Assembly: GCF_003732265.1 (NCBI RefSeq)
Contig: NZ_MOBK01000008.1
Span: forward strand, 124,001-188,000
Source of the DNA: Pseudomonas brassicacearum
Lineage (GTDB): Bacteria; Pseudomonadota; Gammaproteobacteria; Pseudomonadales; Pseudomonadaceae
Direction: 5' to 3'
Length of the DNA stretch: 64,000 bases
Within the stretch, counting starts at the first letter, position 1. The number at the start of each line of letters is the position of its first letter. A program made the position numbers and the translations under genes. The notes beneath the pieces are model-generated. The model was not told the DNA's origin. It worked only from the letters and a program-made list of their open reading frames with translations, and did not search any database. Below, piece after piece: positions 27,556 to 36,223 of the stretch.

Positions 27556-28770
27556 TCAGTGTGCCGCCCACTCGATTTTCGAAATGTCGACACCGTCTTT
27601 GTACATGTCCCACAGCGGCGACAGAGTGCGCAGCTTGGTAACGGCCTCGCAGACTTTCTGCGCGGCGTAATCGATTTCTTCTTCGGTGGTGAAACGGCCG
27701 AAGGTGAAGCGAATCGAGCTGTGTGCCAGTTCGTCGTTGCGGCCCAGGGCGCGCAGTACGTACGAAGGCTCAAGGGAAGCCGAGGTGCAGGCCGAACCGG
27801 ACGAAACAGCCAGGTCCTTGAGCGCCATGATCAGCGACTCGCCTTCAACGTAGTTGAAGCTCAGGTTCAGGTTGTGCGGTACGCGGGCGGTCATGCTGCC
27901 GTTGATGTACAGCTCTTCCAGGCCTTCGACCTGTTTGAAGAAGCGGTCGCTCAGGGCTTTGATGCGCACGTTTTCGGCAGCCATGTCTTCTTTGGCTACA
28001 CGGAAAGCTTCACCCATGCCGACGATCTGGTGGGTCGCCAGGGTGCCGGAACGCATGCCGCGCTCGTGACCGCCGCCGTGCATGGTCGCTTCGATGCGAA
28101 CACGCGGCTTGCGGCTGACGTACAGCGCGCCGATGCCTTTAGGGCCGTAGGTTTTGTGGGCAGAGAACGACATCAAGTCGACTTTCAGCTTCGACAGGTC
28201 GATGTCGACCTTGCCGGTGGACTGAGCCGCGTCGACGTGGAACAGAATGCCCTTGGAGCGGAGCAGTTCGCCGATGGCTTCGATGTCGTTGATGGTGCCG
28301 ATTTCGTTGTTCACGTGCATAACCGAAACCAGGATGGTGTCGTCACGCAGTGCTGCTTCGATCATCGCCGGCGTTACCAGACCATCGGTCTGAGGCTCGA
28401 GGTAGGTGACTTCGAAGCCTTCACGCTCCAGTTGGCGCATGGTGTCGAGGACAGCCTTGTGCTCAATCTTGGTGGTGATCAGGTGTTTGCCTTTGGTCGC
28501 ATAGAAATGCGCCGCACCCTTGATTGCCAGGTTGTCGGATTCGGTGGCACCGGAGGTCCAGACGATTTCACGCGGGTCGGCGTTGACCAGGTCGGCGACC
28601 TGACGACGGGCGTTTTCGACGGACTCTTCAGCTTTCCAGCCGAACACGTGGGAACGGGACGCCGGGTTACCGAAGTTTCCGTCGACCAGCAGGCATTCAC
28701 TCATTTTTTGCGCAACACGCGGATCAACCGGGGTGGTCGCAGAGTAATCAAGGTAAATCGGCAATTTCAT
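27556..28770 (-). CDS. iscS: Cysteine desulfurase IscS
   Basis: 404 residues. PLP lysine in SFSAHKTYGPKG, catalytic Cys loop in VSSGSACTSASLEPS, and the C-terminal tail ISKIEWAAH that contacts IscU. Provides sulfur for clusters, tRNA thiolation and cofactors. About 50 bases downstream of iscR. Confidence 0.98.
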   Translation of the reverse strand: MKLPIYLDYSATTPVDPRVAQKMSECLLVDGNFGNPASRSHVFGWKAEESVENARRQVADLVNADPREIVWTSGATESDNLAIKGAAHFYATKGKHLITTKIEHKAVLDTMRQLEREGFEVTYLEPQTDGLVTPAMIEAALRDDTILVSVMHVNNEIGTINDIEAIGELLRSKGILFHVDAAQSTGKVDIDLSKLKVDLMSFSAHKTYGPKGIGALYVSRKPRVRIEATMHGGGHERGMRSGTLATHQIVGMGEAFRVAKEDMAAENVRIKALSDRFFKQVEGLEELYINGSMTARVPHNLNLSFNYVEGESLIMALKDLAVSSGSACTSASLEPSYVLRALGRNDELAHSSIRFTFGRFTTEEEIDYAAQKVCEAVTKLRTLSPLWDMYKDGVDISKIEWAAH

Positions 28771-28820
28771 GGACTATCTCCTAAATCAGGCTGGCTGGCG
28801 TGCCGTTAGCTCTTTGGCTG

Positions 28821-29312
28821 TCATTCGACGGCGGACGCTTCAATCTTGTCCAGGCGTGGCGCCTTGCTGTTGCAACGGCGCTGGTCCTGACGCTGGGCTA
28901 TGTCTTGTACCTCACGGCGAGTCACAAGGTCAGCCAAGCTGATACCGCTCAGAAATTCGTGAATCTGCAGGCTCAGGTCACACCACAAGTGGTGAGTCAG
29001 GCAGGTGTCGCCTGAATGGCAATCGCCTTGGCCTTGGCATTTGGTGGCATCTACTGATTCGTTCACCGCATCGATCACCTGGGCGACCTGGATGCCCTGC
29101 ATCTCGCGGGACAGTTGGTAGCCGCCGCCCGGACCGCGGACGCTGGACACCAGATTGCTGCGGCGCAATTTGGCGAAAAGCTGTTCGAGGTAGGACAGGG
29201 AGATGCCTTGGCGCTCGGAGATATCGGCCAGGGACACCGGCCCGTGCTGCGCGTGCAACGCCAGATCGAGCATGGCGGTCACGGCGTATCGGCCTTTTGT
29301 AGTCAGTCGCAT
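28821..29312 (-). CDS. iscR: Fe-S-sensing repressor IscR (Rrf2 family)
   Basis: 163 residues from MRLTTKGRYAVTAMLDLALH. Winged-helix HTH, then the cluster-binding cysteines in KCQGQGDCHSGDTCLTHHLW (three Cys plus the following His). With a [2Fe-2S] cluster it represses its own operon through type 1 sites, which are visible upstream at 29352-29401. A TTG two codons earlier is less likely as start. Confidence 0.97.
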   Translation of the reverse strand: MRLTTKGRYAVTAMLDLALHAQHGPVSLADISERQGISLSYLEQLFAKLRRSNLVSSVRGPGGGYQLSREMQGIQVAQVIDAVNESVDATKCQGQGDCHSGDTCLTHHLWCDLSLQIHEFLSGISLADLVTRREVQDIAQRQDQRRCNSKAPRLDKIEASAVE

Positions 29313-29343
29313 GGACAATTACCACGGAGTTCGGAATGGGGCG

Positions 29344-29401
29344 AGTATGCAATTCCCGAGTATTTAAGTCAACTATAAGACCTAGTACTTTAGTCAGGTT
29401 T
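29344..29401 (-). promoter_or_regulatory. iscR promoter with two abutting IscR type 1-like operators
   Basis: On the minus strand TTGACT (29367-29372) and CATACT (29344-29349) are spaced 17 bases. A 25-base site at 29352-29376 (ATAGTTGACTTAAATACTCG...) matches the type 1 IscR pattern and covers the -35 box. A second, weaker 25-base match lies directly next to it at 29377-29401 (contains CCTGACTAAAGTACTAGG). Confidence 0.8.
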
Positions 29402-29471
29402 ACCCGCAAAAGAGCGGCCGCATCATAGCAAAGGCTGGACGGTTACAGCCAGCAATTGCACGTTATCGTTC

Positions 29472-29536
29472 ATCGCCAGCAGGCTGGCTCCCACATTTGA
29501 AATGCATTTCCCTGTGGGAGCCAGCCTGCTGGCGAT
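29472..29536. repeat. Perfect 24-base inverted repeat, type ATCGCCAGCAGGCTGGCTCC
   Basis: Arms 29472-29495 and 29513-29536 are exact reverse complements around a 17-base loop. A third REP-like sequence class in the window, ending in the same GGCTCCCACA as the other families. Lies between cysE and iscR. Confidence 0.85.
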
Positions 29537-29550
29537 AAAGTCGACCCGGT

Positions 29551-30327
29551 TTAGATGGCCTGACTCTGATCCTTGTCCTTCACACAGGCGAAGTCTTCTT
29601 CGCGCAGTTCAGGCAGATCCTTGGCACAGTAGTTACTGCCCAGGTCCTTCAGTGCGCCGCACATCCCCTCCAGACGACCATCGACCGCCTGCAAGTGATC
29701 CAGCAACTGACCAATGGCACGCGCTACCGGGTCCGGCATGTCTTCGCCGACACCGTAGGCATCGAAACCGATCTTCTCGGCCATGGCCTTGCGCTTGGCA
29801 TCCTGCTCATCATCGGATTTGGCGATGATCCGCCCCGGAATACCGACAACGGTTGCCCCGGCAGGCACAGCCTTGGTCACCACGGCATTGGAACCGACCT
29901 TGGCACCCGCACCGACGGTAAACGGACCGAGCACCTTGGCGCCCGCCCCCACCACCACGCCATCTTCAAGGGTCGGGTGACGCTTGCCCTTGTTCCAGCT
30001 GGTCCCGCCCAGCGTCACACCCTGATAAAGGGTGACGTCATTACCGATCTCGGCGGTTTCACCAATAACGATGCCCATGCCATGGTCAATAAAGAAGCGG
30101 CGGCCGACCTTGGCACCCGGATGGATCTCGATTCCGGTCAGCCAGCGACCGAAGTTCGATACCAGTCGCGCCAGCCACTTCAGCTCTGCGCGCCACAAGG
30201 CCGACGACAGACGATGAATCCAGATGGCATGCATGCCCGGGTAGCACGTCAGAACTTCAAAAGCGTTACGCGCCGCCGGGTCTCGATGGAATACGCTTTG
30301 GATATCTTCACGCAAACGCTCAAACAT
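29551..30327 (-). CDS. cysE: Serine O-acetyltransferase
   Basis: 258 residues from MFERLREDIQSVFH. Left-handed beta-helix hexapeptide repeats are clear (GIVIGETAEIGNDVTLYQGV; VVVGAGAKVLGPFTVGAGAK), with the catalytic His region FIDHGMGIVIGET. Makes O-acetylserine, the cysteine precursor; cysteine is the IscS sulfur source, so its place beside iscR makes sense. Two ATGs are adjacent (30330 and 30327); AAGGA is better spaced for the second. Confidence 0.96.
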   Translation of the reverse strand: MFERLREDIQSVFHRDPAARNAFEVLTCYPGMHAIWIHRLSSALWRAELKWLARLVSNFGRWLTGIEIHPGAKVGRRFFIDHGMGIVIGETAEIGNDVTLYQGVTLGGTSWNKGKRHPTLEDGVVVGAGAKVLGPFTVGAGAKVGSNAVVTKAVPAGATVVGIPGRIIAKSDDEQDAKRKAMAEKIGFDAYGVGEDMPDPVARAIGQLLDHLQAVDGRLEGMCGALKDLGSNYCAKDLPELREEDFACVKDKDQSQAI

Positions 30328-30329
30328 CA

Positions 30330-31100
30330 TTAATCCTTCCGCTTTAGAAGCTCGCCACGGGCCGCTTTTTGGGTTTCCGTGAGGATGCCACGCAATATGT
30401 TCATTTCCGCCCGGCTGACCGAGCTACGTCCGTACAACCGGCGCAGGCGCGCCATCAAGTGCCGTGGCTTTTCCGGATCAAGGAATTCGATGGCCACCAG
30501 GGTTTGTTCCAGATGTTCATAGAATCGCTCCAGCTCATCCATGGTCGCCAGCTCGCCACTTTTAGTGGACGCCACTTCATCCTTCTCGACCTTGCTCGGC
30601 TGCCCTTGGGCCGCGAGCCAGGACATGCGCACTTCATAGCCCAGCACCTGCACCGCCGCCCCAAGGTTCAGCGAACTGAACTCCGGGTCTGATGGAATGT
30701 GCACGTGATAATGACATCGCTGCAGCTCTTCATTGGTCAGGCCGGAATCTTCACGACCAAATACCAAGGCAATCTCGGCGCCCTGCCCGGCTTCTTCCAC
30801 CACTTTCGCGCCGCATTCGCGGGGATCGAGCAGCGGCCAGGGAATACGCCGGTCGCGAGCGCTGGTGCCGAGCACCAGGTTGCAGCCGACCAAGGCATCT
30901 TCCAAGGTGGCGACGACTTGCGCGTTTTCAAGGATGTCACCGGCACCGGAAGCACGGGCATCGGCTTCGTGATGCGGAAATAGCCGCGGTTCGACCAGCA
31001 CCAGCCGCGACAGGCCCATGTTCTTCATGGCACGCGCAGCCCCGCCGATGTTGCCGGGATGGCTGGTATTGACCAGGACGACACGAATGTTATGCAGCAC
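30330..31100 (-). CDS. trmJ: tRNA (cytidine/uridine-2'-O)-methyltransferase TrmJ, GTG start
   Basis: 256 residues from a GTG at 31100 (LHNIRVVLVNTSHPGNIGG). SPOUT/TrmH fold; the knot motifs are ALVFGREDSGLTNEEL and SSLNLGAAVQVLGYE. Methylates position 32 of tRNAs. There is no ATG near the conserved start and only weak ribosome-site sequence, so the exact start is uncertain. Its stop overlaps the first cysE ATG by one base. Confidence 0.92.
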   Translation of the reverse strand: MLHNIRVVLVNTSHPGNIGGAARAMKNMGLSRLVLVEPRLFPHHEADARASGAGDILENAQVVATLEDALVGCNLVLGTSARDRRIPWPLLDPRECGAKVVEEAGQGAEIALVFGREDSGLTNEELQRCHYHVHIPSDPEFSSLNLGAAVQVLGYEVRMSWLAAQGQPSKVEKDEVASTKSGELATMDELERFYEHLEQTLVAIEFLDPEKPRHLMARLRRLYGRSSVSRAEMNILRGILTETQKAARGELLKRKD

Positions 31101-31182
31101 GGGAGGCAGTCTCGAACACAGAAATAAGGAGCCGAATCTTACAGTTCCTACTACCGTTAAGCTATGAAAGCGAACACCGACC

Positions 31183-31210
31183 TTCACCTGTAGAAAAGTT
31201 CTGATAGAAT
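31183..31210 (+). promoter_or_regulatory. Possible suhB promoter
   Basis: TTCACC (31183-31188) and TAGAAT (31205-31210) with 16 bases between, about 37 bases before the suhB ATG. Confidence 0.45.
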
Positions 31211-31246
31211 GCCCGGCTTTCTTTAACAACCTTAGGTGACACATCC

Positions 31247-32065
31247 ATGCAGCCCATGCTGAATATCGCGCTGCGCGCCGCCCGCAGCGCCAGTGAATTG
31301 ATTTTCCGCTCCATCGAGCGCCTGGATACCATCAAGGTCGACGAAAAAGACGCCAAGGATTACGTATCCGAGGTGGATCGCGCCGCCGAACAGAAAATCA
31401 TCGATGCGCTGCGCAAGGCCTACCCGAACCACTCGATCCTGGGTGAAGAAACCGGCATGCACGCCGGCAACGGTATCGAAGGCGAAGAATACCTGTGGAT
31501 CATCGATCCGCTGGACGGCACCACCAACTTCCTGCGCGGCATTCCTCACTTCGCTGTCAGCATCGCCTGCAAATACCGCGGTCGCCTGGAACACGCTGTT
31601 GTTCTGGACCCGGTTCGCCAGGAAGAATTCACCGCCAGCCGTGGTCGCGGCGCTCAACTGAACGGTCGTCGCCTGCGCGTCAGCGGTCGCACCAGCCTGG
31701 ACGGCGCCCTGCTGGGTACCGGCTTCCCGTTCCGTGACGACCAGATGGACAACCTCGACAACTACCTGGGCATGTTCCGCGCCCTGGTTGGCCAGACTGC
31801 CGGCATCCGTCGCGCTGGCTCGGCGAGCCTGGACCTGGCCTACGTGGCTGCCGGTCGTTTCGACGCGTTCTGGGAGTCGGGCCTGTCCGAGTGGGACATG
31901 GCTGCAGGCGCCCTGCTGATTCAGGAAGCTGGCGGTTTGATCAGCGACTTCACCGGTGGTCACGAATTCCTTGAGAAAGGTCACGTCGTTGCCGGTAACA
32001 CCAAATGCTTCAAGGCAGTTCTGACGGCGATCCAGCCGCACCTGCCGGCCTCGCTGAAGCGCTAA
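31247..32065 (+). CDS. suhB: Inositol-1-monophosphatase family protein SuhB
   Basis: 272 residues. Metal-binding motifs GEETG, DPLDGTTNFLRG and WDMAAGALLIQEAGG are intact. In E. coli SuhB also joins rRNA antitermination complexes, and in Pseudomonas it is a regulator of virulence genes; either role may matter more than inositol phosphate hydrolysis. Divergent from trmJ, followed by its own terminator. Confidence 0.96.
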   Translation: MQPMLNIALRAARSASELIFRSIERLDTIKVDEKDAKDYVSEVDRAAEQKIIDALRKAYPNHSILGEETGMHAGNGIEGEEYLWIIDPLDGTTNFLRGIPHFAVSIACKYRGRLEHAVVLDPVRQEEFTASRGRGAQLNGRRLRVSGRTSLDGALLGTGFPFRDDQMDNLDNYLGMFRALVGQTAGIRRAGSASLDLAYVAAGRFDAFWESGLSEWDMAAGALLIQEAGGLISDFTGGHEFLEKGHVVAGNTKCFKAVLTAIQPHLPASLKR

Positions 32066-32081
32066 GCTTCAAGCGAAAGAG

Positions 32082-32107
32082 AAAGCACCCTTCGGGGTGC
32101 TTTTTTT
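32082..32107 (+). terminator. suhB terminator
   Basis: GCACCC-TTCG-GGGTGC with an upstream A-run and seven T after it. Confidence 0.92.
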
Positions 32108-32142
32108 ATGCTTGGAATACTAACCCGCAAACACCACAAACC

Positions 32143-32239
32143 TAATGTGGGAGCGGGCTTGCTCGCGAAAGCGGCGTGTCAGCCACCATCAATGCTGCAT
32201 GTGAAGCCGCCTTCGCGAGCAAGCCCGCTCCCACATTGG
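32143..32239. repeat. Inverted REP pair, TTCGCGAGCAAGCCCGCTCC family
   Basis: AATGTGGGAGCGGGCTTGCT (from 32143) and its mirror ending at 32239 (AGCAAGCCCGCTCCCACATT) lie between the terminators of two convergent genes. Confidence 0.85.
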
Positions 32240-32267
32240 AATTGTGGTGATGCATAAATTACGGGCA

Positions 32268-32300
32268 CAAAAAAAAGCACCCCGAAGGGTGCTTCTTTTT
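32268..32300 (-). terminator. Terminator of the glycine-zipper gene
   Basis: On the minus strand the stem is GCACCC-TTCG-GGGTGC followed by a run of eight T, an inverted copy of the suhB terminator core about 190 bases away. Confidence 0.9.
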
Positions 32301-32319
32301 GAATTTCAAACCTGAAAAT

Positions 32320-32868
32320 TTAGCGGTTCTCTTCGTTCTGCGACAGGACCAGCTTGCCTTCCTTGTCGACCGGAATCTGGTTGCCCGGATCACGATCCAT
32401 CCGCACCTTGCCTTCCTTGCCATCCAGCGAATAACGAACGTCGTAACCTACGACCTTGTCACTGATGTCATTCACCGTGTTGCAGCGAGTTTGAGTCGTG
32501 GTGTAGGTGTCACGCTCTTGCATGCCTTCCTGAACCTTGTTGCCTGCGTAACCACCGCCGACAGCGCCTGCGACCGTAGCAATCTTCTTGCCGGTGCCGC
32601 CGCCGATCTGGTTACCCAGCAAACCACCTGCTAATGCACCGACCACCGTACCGGCAATCTGGTGTTGATCCTTGACCGGCGCTTGCCGAGTCACTGCGAC
32701 ATCCTTGCAGACTTCACGTGGCGTCTTGATCTGTGTCTTGACCGGTTCAACGGCCAGTACTTGCGCATACTCAGGGCCGCTTTTTACCAGGCTGTAGGTG
32801 GCAACAGCACCCCCGGCAGTCACACCGACAGCACCCAATACCGCACCAACCAGCAACGACTTGTTCAC
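32320..32868 (-). CDS. Glycine-zipper 2TM domain envelope protein
   Basis: 182 residues. N-terminal hydrophobic signal or anchor (MNKSLLVGAVLGAVGVTAGG), then the glycine-zipper segment GTVVGALAGGLLGNQIGGGT and VAGAVGGGYAGNKVQE that resembles the Rickettsia 17-kDa antigen/YcfJ family, then a C-terminal beta-rich domain (about residues 120-180). Probably envelope-located; no enzymatic role is visible. Monocistronic, with its own terminator. Confidence 0.85.
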   Translation of the reverse strand: MNKSLLVGAVLGAVGVTAGGAVATYSLVKSGPEYAQVLAVEPVKTQIKTPREVCKDVAVTRQAPVKDQHQIAGTVVGALAGGLLGNQIGGGTGKKIATVAGAVGGGYAGNKVQEGMQERDTYTTTQTRCNTVNDISDKVVGYDVRYSLDGKEGKVRMDRDPGNQIPVDKEGKLVLSQNEENR

Positions 32869-32926
32869 ATGAACCTCCTGACCATCACATGCGGGAAGAA
32901 CCCGCGCTTCTCCCAGCCTTGGAGCA

Positions 32927-32962
32927 TAAAAAAAGGCGCGAGTTCAACTCGCGCCTTTTTTG
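32927..32962 (-). terminator. secF terminator
   Basis: AAAGGCGCGAGTT and AACTCGCGCCTTT stem with A- and T-runs on the two sides, between secF and the next minus-strand gene. Confidence 0.9.
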
Positions 32963-32987
32963 GCAGACAGCTGGAAAGCGATGGCCG

Positions 32988-33902
32988 TTATGGACGGTCG
33001 TCGACTTCCTTCTCGGTTGCCGCAGGAGGAATCAAGTCCTCGCTGTTCAGGTTCAGCCAGATCAGCACCACGTTCGCGATGTAGATCGACGAGTAAGTAC
33101 CCGCCAGAACACCGACGAACAGCGCAATGGAGAAGCCGAACAGGTTGTCACCACCGAAGAACAGCAGGGCCGCAATCGCCAGCAATGTGGAGATCGAAGT
33201 GGCCATGGTCCGCAGCAGGGTTTGCGTGGTCGAGATGTTGATGTTCTCGATCAGGCTAGCCTTGCGCAGTACCCGGAAGTTCTCACGAACCCGGTCGAAT
33301 ACCACGATGGTGTCGTTGAGCGAGTAACCAATGATCGCCAGTACCGCCGCCAGCACCGTCAGGTCGAAGGTGATCTGGAAGAACGACAGGATACCGATGG
33401 TCACGATCACGTCGTGGATCAACGAAACGATCGCACCGACCGCAAACTTCCACTGAAAGCGGAACGCCAGGTAGATCAGGATGCCGCCCAGCGCCATCAG
33501 CATGCCGAGGCCGCCCTGGTCGCGCAGCTCTTCACCCACCTGCGGGCCGACGAACTCGACGCGCTTGACCGTCGCCGGGTTGTCGCCGCCGACTTTCAGC
33601 AGCGCTTCTGCCACTTGATGACCCAGCTGCGGATCTTCACCCGGCATACGCACCAGCAAATCGGTAGTTGCACCGAAGCTCTGCACGATGGCTTCGTGAT
33701 AACCCGATGTCACCAGCTGCTCACGCACCTTGGTGACGTCGGCCGGACGTTCGTAGGTCAGCTCAATGAGCGTACCGCCGGTGAAGTCCAGGCCCCAGTT
33801 CATGCCCTTGTGAAAGACGCTGAAAATGGCCAGCGCCGTAAGGAACAATGTGACGCCGAACGCAAAGTTGCGAACGCCCATGAAGTTGATTGTACGTAAC
33901 AT
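32988..33902 (-). CDS. secF: Protein translocase accessory subunit SecF
   Basis: 304 residues, six predicted membrane helices. Typical N-terminal segment GMNWGLDFTGGTLIELTYE and the VIGYSLNDTIVVFDRVREN motif. With SecD and YajC it uses proton motive force to complete export across the inner membrane. Nine bases after secD. Confidence 0.97.
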   Translation of the reverse strand: MLRTINFMGVRNFAFGVTLFLTALAIFSVFHKGMNWGLDFTGGTLIELTYERPADVTKVREQLVTSGYHEAIVQSFGATTDLLVRMPGEDPQLGHQVAEALLKVGGDNPATVKRVEFVGPQVGEELRDQGGLGMLMALGGILIYLAFRFQWKFAVGAIVSLIHDVIVTIGILSFFQITFDLTVLAAVLAIIGYSLNDTIVVFDRVRENFRVLRKASLIENINISTTQTLLRTMATSISTLLAIAALLFFGGDNLFGFSIALFVGVLAGTYSSIYIANVVLIWLNLNSEDLIPPAATEKEVDDRP

Positions 33903-33911
33903 GGCAGCCCC

Positions 33912-35780
33912 TTAAATCCACAACTTCTTGAAGTCACGACCGCCGAAGATCAGGTTGACCATCGCGCGGGTCACCATGATGGCCGTGAACATCGAGGTAA
34001 AGATCCCGAGGGACATGGTCACTGCGAAGCCTTTGACTGGACCTGTGCCCATCGCAAAGAGAATCCCGCCGACCAACAAGGTTGTCAGGTTGGCGTCGAG
34101 AATCGCGGTGAATGCCCGGCCGAAGCCTTCGTTGATTGCCCGTTGTACGGTCATGCCCGCCGCGATCTCTTCACGTATCCGCGAGAAGATCAGAACGTTG
34201 GCGTCGACCGCCATACCCATGGTCAATACGATACCGGCGATACCCGGCAGGGTCAGCGTTGCACCCAGCAAAGACATCAAGGCCAGCAGCAGCACCATGT
34301 TCACCGCCAGCGCGACGGTGGCGATGATGCCGAAGAAGCGGTAGATGGCGATGATGAACAGCGAGACAAACAGCATGCCCCACAGCGATGCATCGATACC
34401 CTTGACGATGTTGTCGGCACCCAGGCTTGGACCAATGGTGCGCTCTTCAGCGAAGTACATTGGTGCAGCCAGACCACCGGCGCGCAGCAGCAGCGCCAGT
34501 TCGGACGACTCGCCCTGGCCGTTCAGGCCAGTGATGCGGAACTGAGCACCCAGCGGCGACTGGATGGTCGCCAGGCTGATGATCTTCTTCTCTTCTTTAA
34601 ACGTCTGGACCGGCACGTCTTTCTCGACGCCGTTGACCATTTGTTTGGTGTAGGTGGTAACAGGGCGCTGTTCGATGAAGATCACCGCCATGCTGCGACC
34701 GACGTTGCTGCGAGTCGCACGACTCATCAGCTCGCCACCGTGGCCATCCAGACGGATGTTCACTTCTGGCGTGCCGTGCTCGCCGAAGCCAGCCTTGGCG
34801 TCAGTCACCTGGTCACCGGTGATGATCAGGCCACGCTCGATCTGAGCCGGCGGACGCTTGCCTTCACGGAACTCGAAAGTTTCGGAAGTGGCTTTCGAAG
34901 CGCCAGGCTCAGCCGCCAGACGGAACTCGAGGTTGGCCGTCTTGCCGAGGATACGCTTGGCTTCTGCGGTGTCCTGAACGCCCGGCAATTCAACCACAAT
35001 GCGGTTGGCGCCCTGACGCTGAACGATCGGTTCGGCAACACCCAGCTCGTTGACGCGGTTACGTACCGTGGTCAAGTTCTGCTTGATGGAGTATTCGCGG
35101 ATTTCCGCCAGCTTGGCTGGGGTCATCGCCAGACGCAGCACCGGTTGACCATTGAGGTCGGCCGGAACAATGTCGAAATCGTTGAAGTTCTTGCGGACCA
35201 GCGCGCGGGCCTGTTCGCGGGTTGCTTCATCACTGAAGCCCAGCTGAATGGCACCGTTGAGTTGCGGCAGGCTGCGATAGCGCAGTTTCTCTTTACGCAA
35301 CAGACTCTTTACATCGCCTTCGTACACTTTCAAGCGTGCGTCGAGGGCTTTGTCCATGTCCACTTCCAGCAGGAAGTGCACACCACCGGACAAGTCCAGA
35401 CCCAGCTTCATCGGGTGCGCGCCAAGGCTGCGCAGCCACTGCGGAGTGGTTTGTGCCAGGTTCAGTGCAACGACGTAGTCATCACCCAGCGCCTTGCGCA
35501 CGACGTCTTTGGCCGGCAGCTGGTCTTCAGCCTTGGTCAGACGAATCAGACCGCCCTTGCCATTGGCCGCCAGCGTGGCTGCCTTGACGTTGATCCCGGA
35601 TTCCTTGAGCGCAGTGCTCACACGATCCAGATCAGCCTGATTGACCAACAGCGCAGTACTTGCACCGCTGACCTGAATGGCCGGGTCATCAGGATATAGA
35701 TTGGGAGCGGAATAAATCAGACCGACCGCCAGCACCGCCAGGATCAGAATGTATTTCCACAGAGGGTATTTGTTCAGCAT
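33912..35780 (-). CDS. secD: Protein translocase accessory subunit SecD
   Basis: 622 residues from MLNKYPLWKYILIL. Large periplasmic domain between helix 1 and the five C-terminal helices; signatures GLDLSGGVHFLLEVD and VLTMGMAVDANVLIFSRIRE. The ORF opens one codon earlier at a GTG, which is less likely. A GC-rich hairpin (35801-35821) separates it from yajC. Confidence 0.97.
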   Translation of the reverse strand: MLNKYPLWKYILILAVLAVGLIYSAPNLYPDDPAIQVSGASTALLVNQADLDRVSTALKESGINVKAATLAANGKGGLIRLTKAEDQLPAKDVVRKALGDDYVVALNLAQTTPQWLRSLGAHPMKLGLDLSGGVHFLLEVDMDKALDARLKVYEGDVKSLLRKEKLRYRSLPQLNGAIQLGFSDEATREQARALVRKNFNDFDIVPADLNGQPVLRLAMTPAKLAEIREYSIKQNLTTVRNRVNELGVAEPIVQRQGANRIVVELPGVQDTAEAKRILGKTANLEFRLAAEPGASKATSETFEFREGKRPPAQIERGLIITGDQVTDAKAGFGEHGTPEVNIRLDGHGGELMSRATRSNVGRSMAVIFIEQRPVTTYTKQMVNGVEKDVPVQTFKEEKKIISLATIQSPLGAQFRITGLNGQGESSELALLLRAGGLAAPMYFAEERTIGPSLGADNIVKGIDASLWGMLFVSLFIIAIYRFFGIIATVALAVNMVLLLALMSLLGATLTLPGIAGIVLTMGMAVDANVLIFSRIREEIAAGMTVQRAINEGFGRAFTAILDANLTTLLVGGILFAMGTGPVKGFAVTMSLGIFTSMFTAIMVTRAMVNLIFGGRDFKKLWI

Positions 35781-35844
35781 CACGCCGCCCGTTTATGACG
35801 CGGGGCGCCTTGCGCGCCCCGTCGATTGAATATGAAGTTGAAAC

Positions 35845-36180
35845 TTAGATCGCTTTCAGCGTGCCTTTTGGCAGCGTCGCGGCAATAGCGCCCTTCTGGA
35901 ACTTCATTTCGACAGTGTCGGAAACTTCCAGAACAACGAAATCGTCTGCCACTTTAGTGATCTTGCCGGCGATACCACCGGTGGTCACAACTTCGTCGCC
36001 TTTCTGCAGGCTGCTCAGCAGGTTCTTCTGTTCTTTGGCGCGCTTGGCCTGTGGACGCCAGATCATCAGGTAGAAGATGACCAGGAAACCGACCAGGAAA
36101 ATCCACTCAAAGCCGCCGCCCATTGGGCCTGCCGCAGGTGCAGCAGCGTCAGCCATGGCATTAGAGATAAAAAAGCTCAT
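35845..36180 (-). CDS. yajC: Sec translocon accessory protein YajC
   Basis: 111 residues, one membrane helix (FEWIFLVGFLVIFYLMIWRP) and a C-terminal cytoplasmic domain (VVTTGGIAGKITKVADDFV). First of yajC-secD-secF. Confidence 0.96.
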   Translation of the reverse strand: MSFFISNAMADAAAPAAGPMGGGFEWIFLVGFLVIFYLMIWRPQAKRAKEQKNLLSSLQKGDEVVTTGGIAGKITKVADDFVVLEVSDTVEMKFQKGAIAATLPKGTLKAI

Positions 36181-36223
36181 TTAGCACTCCAGTTGCAAAT
36201 GTTGAATCTTGGGGTCAGAAAAC

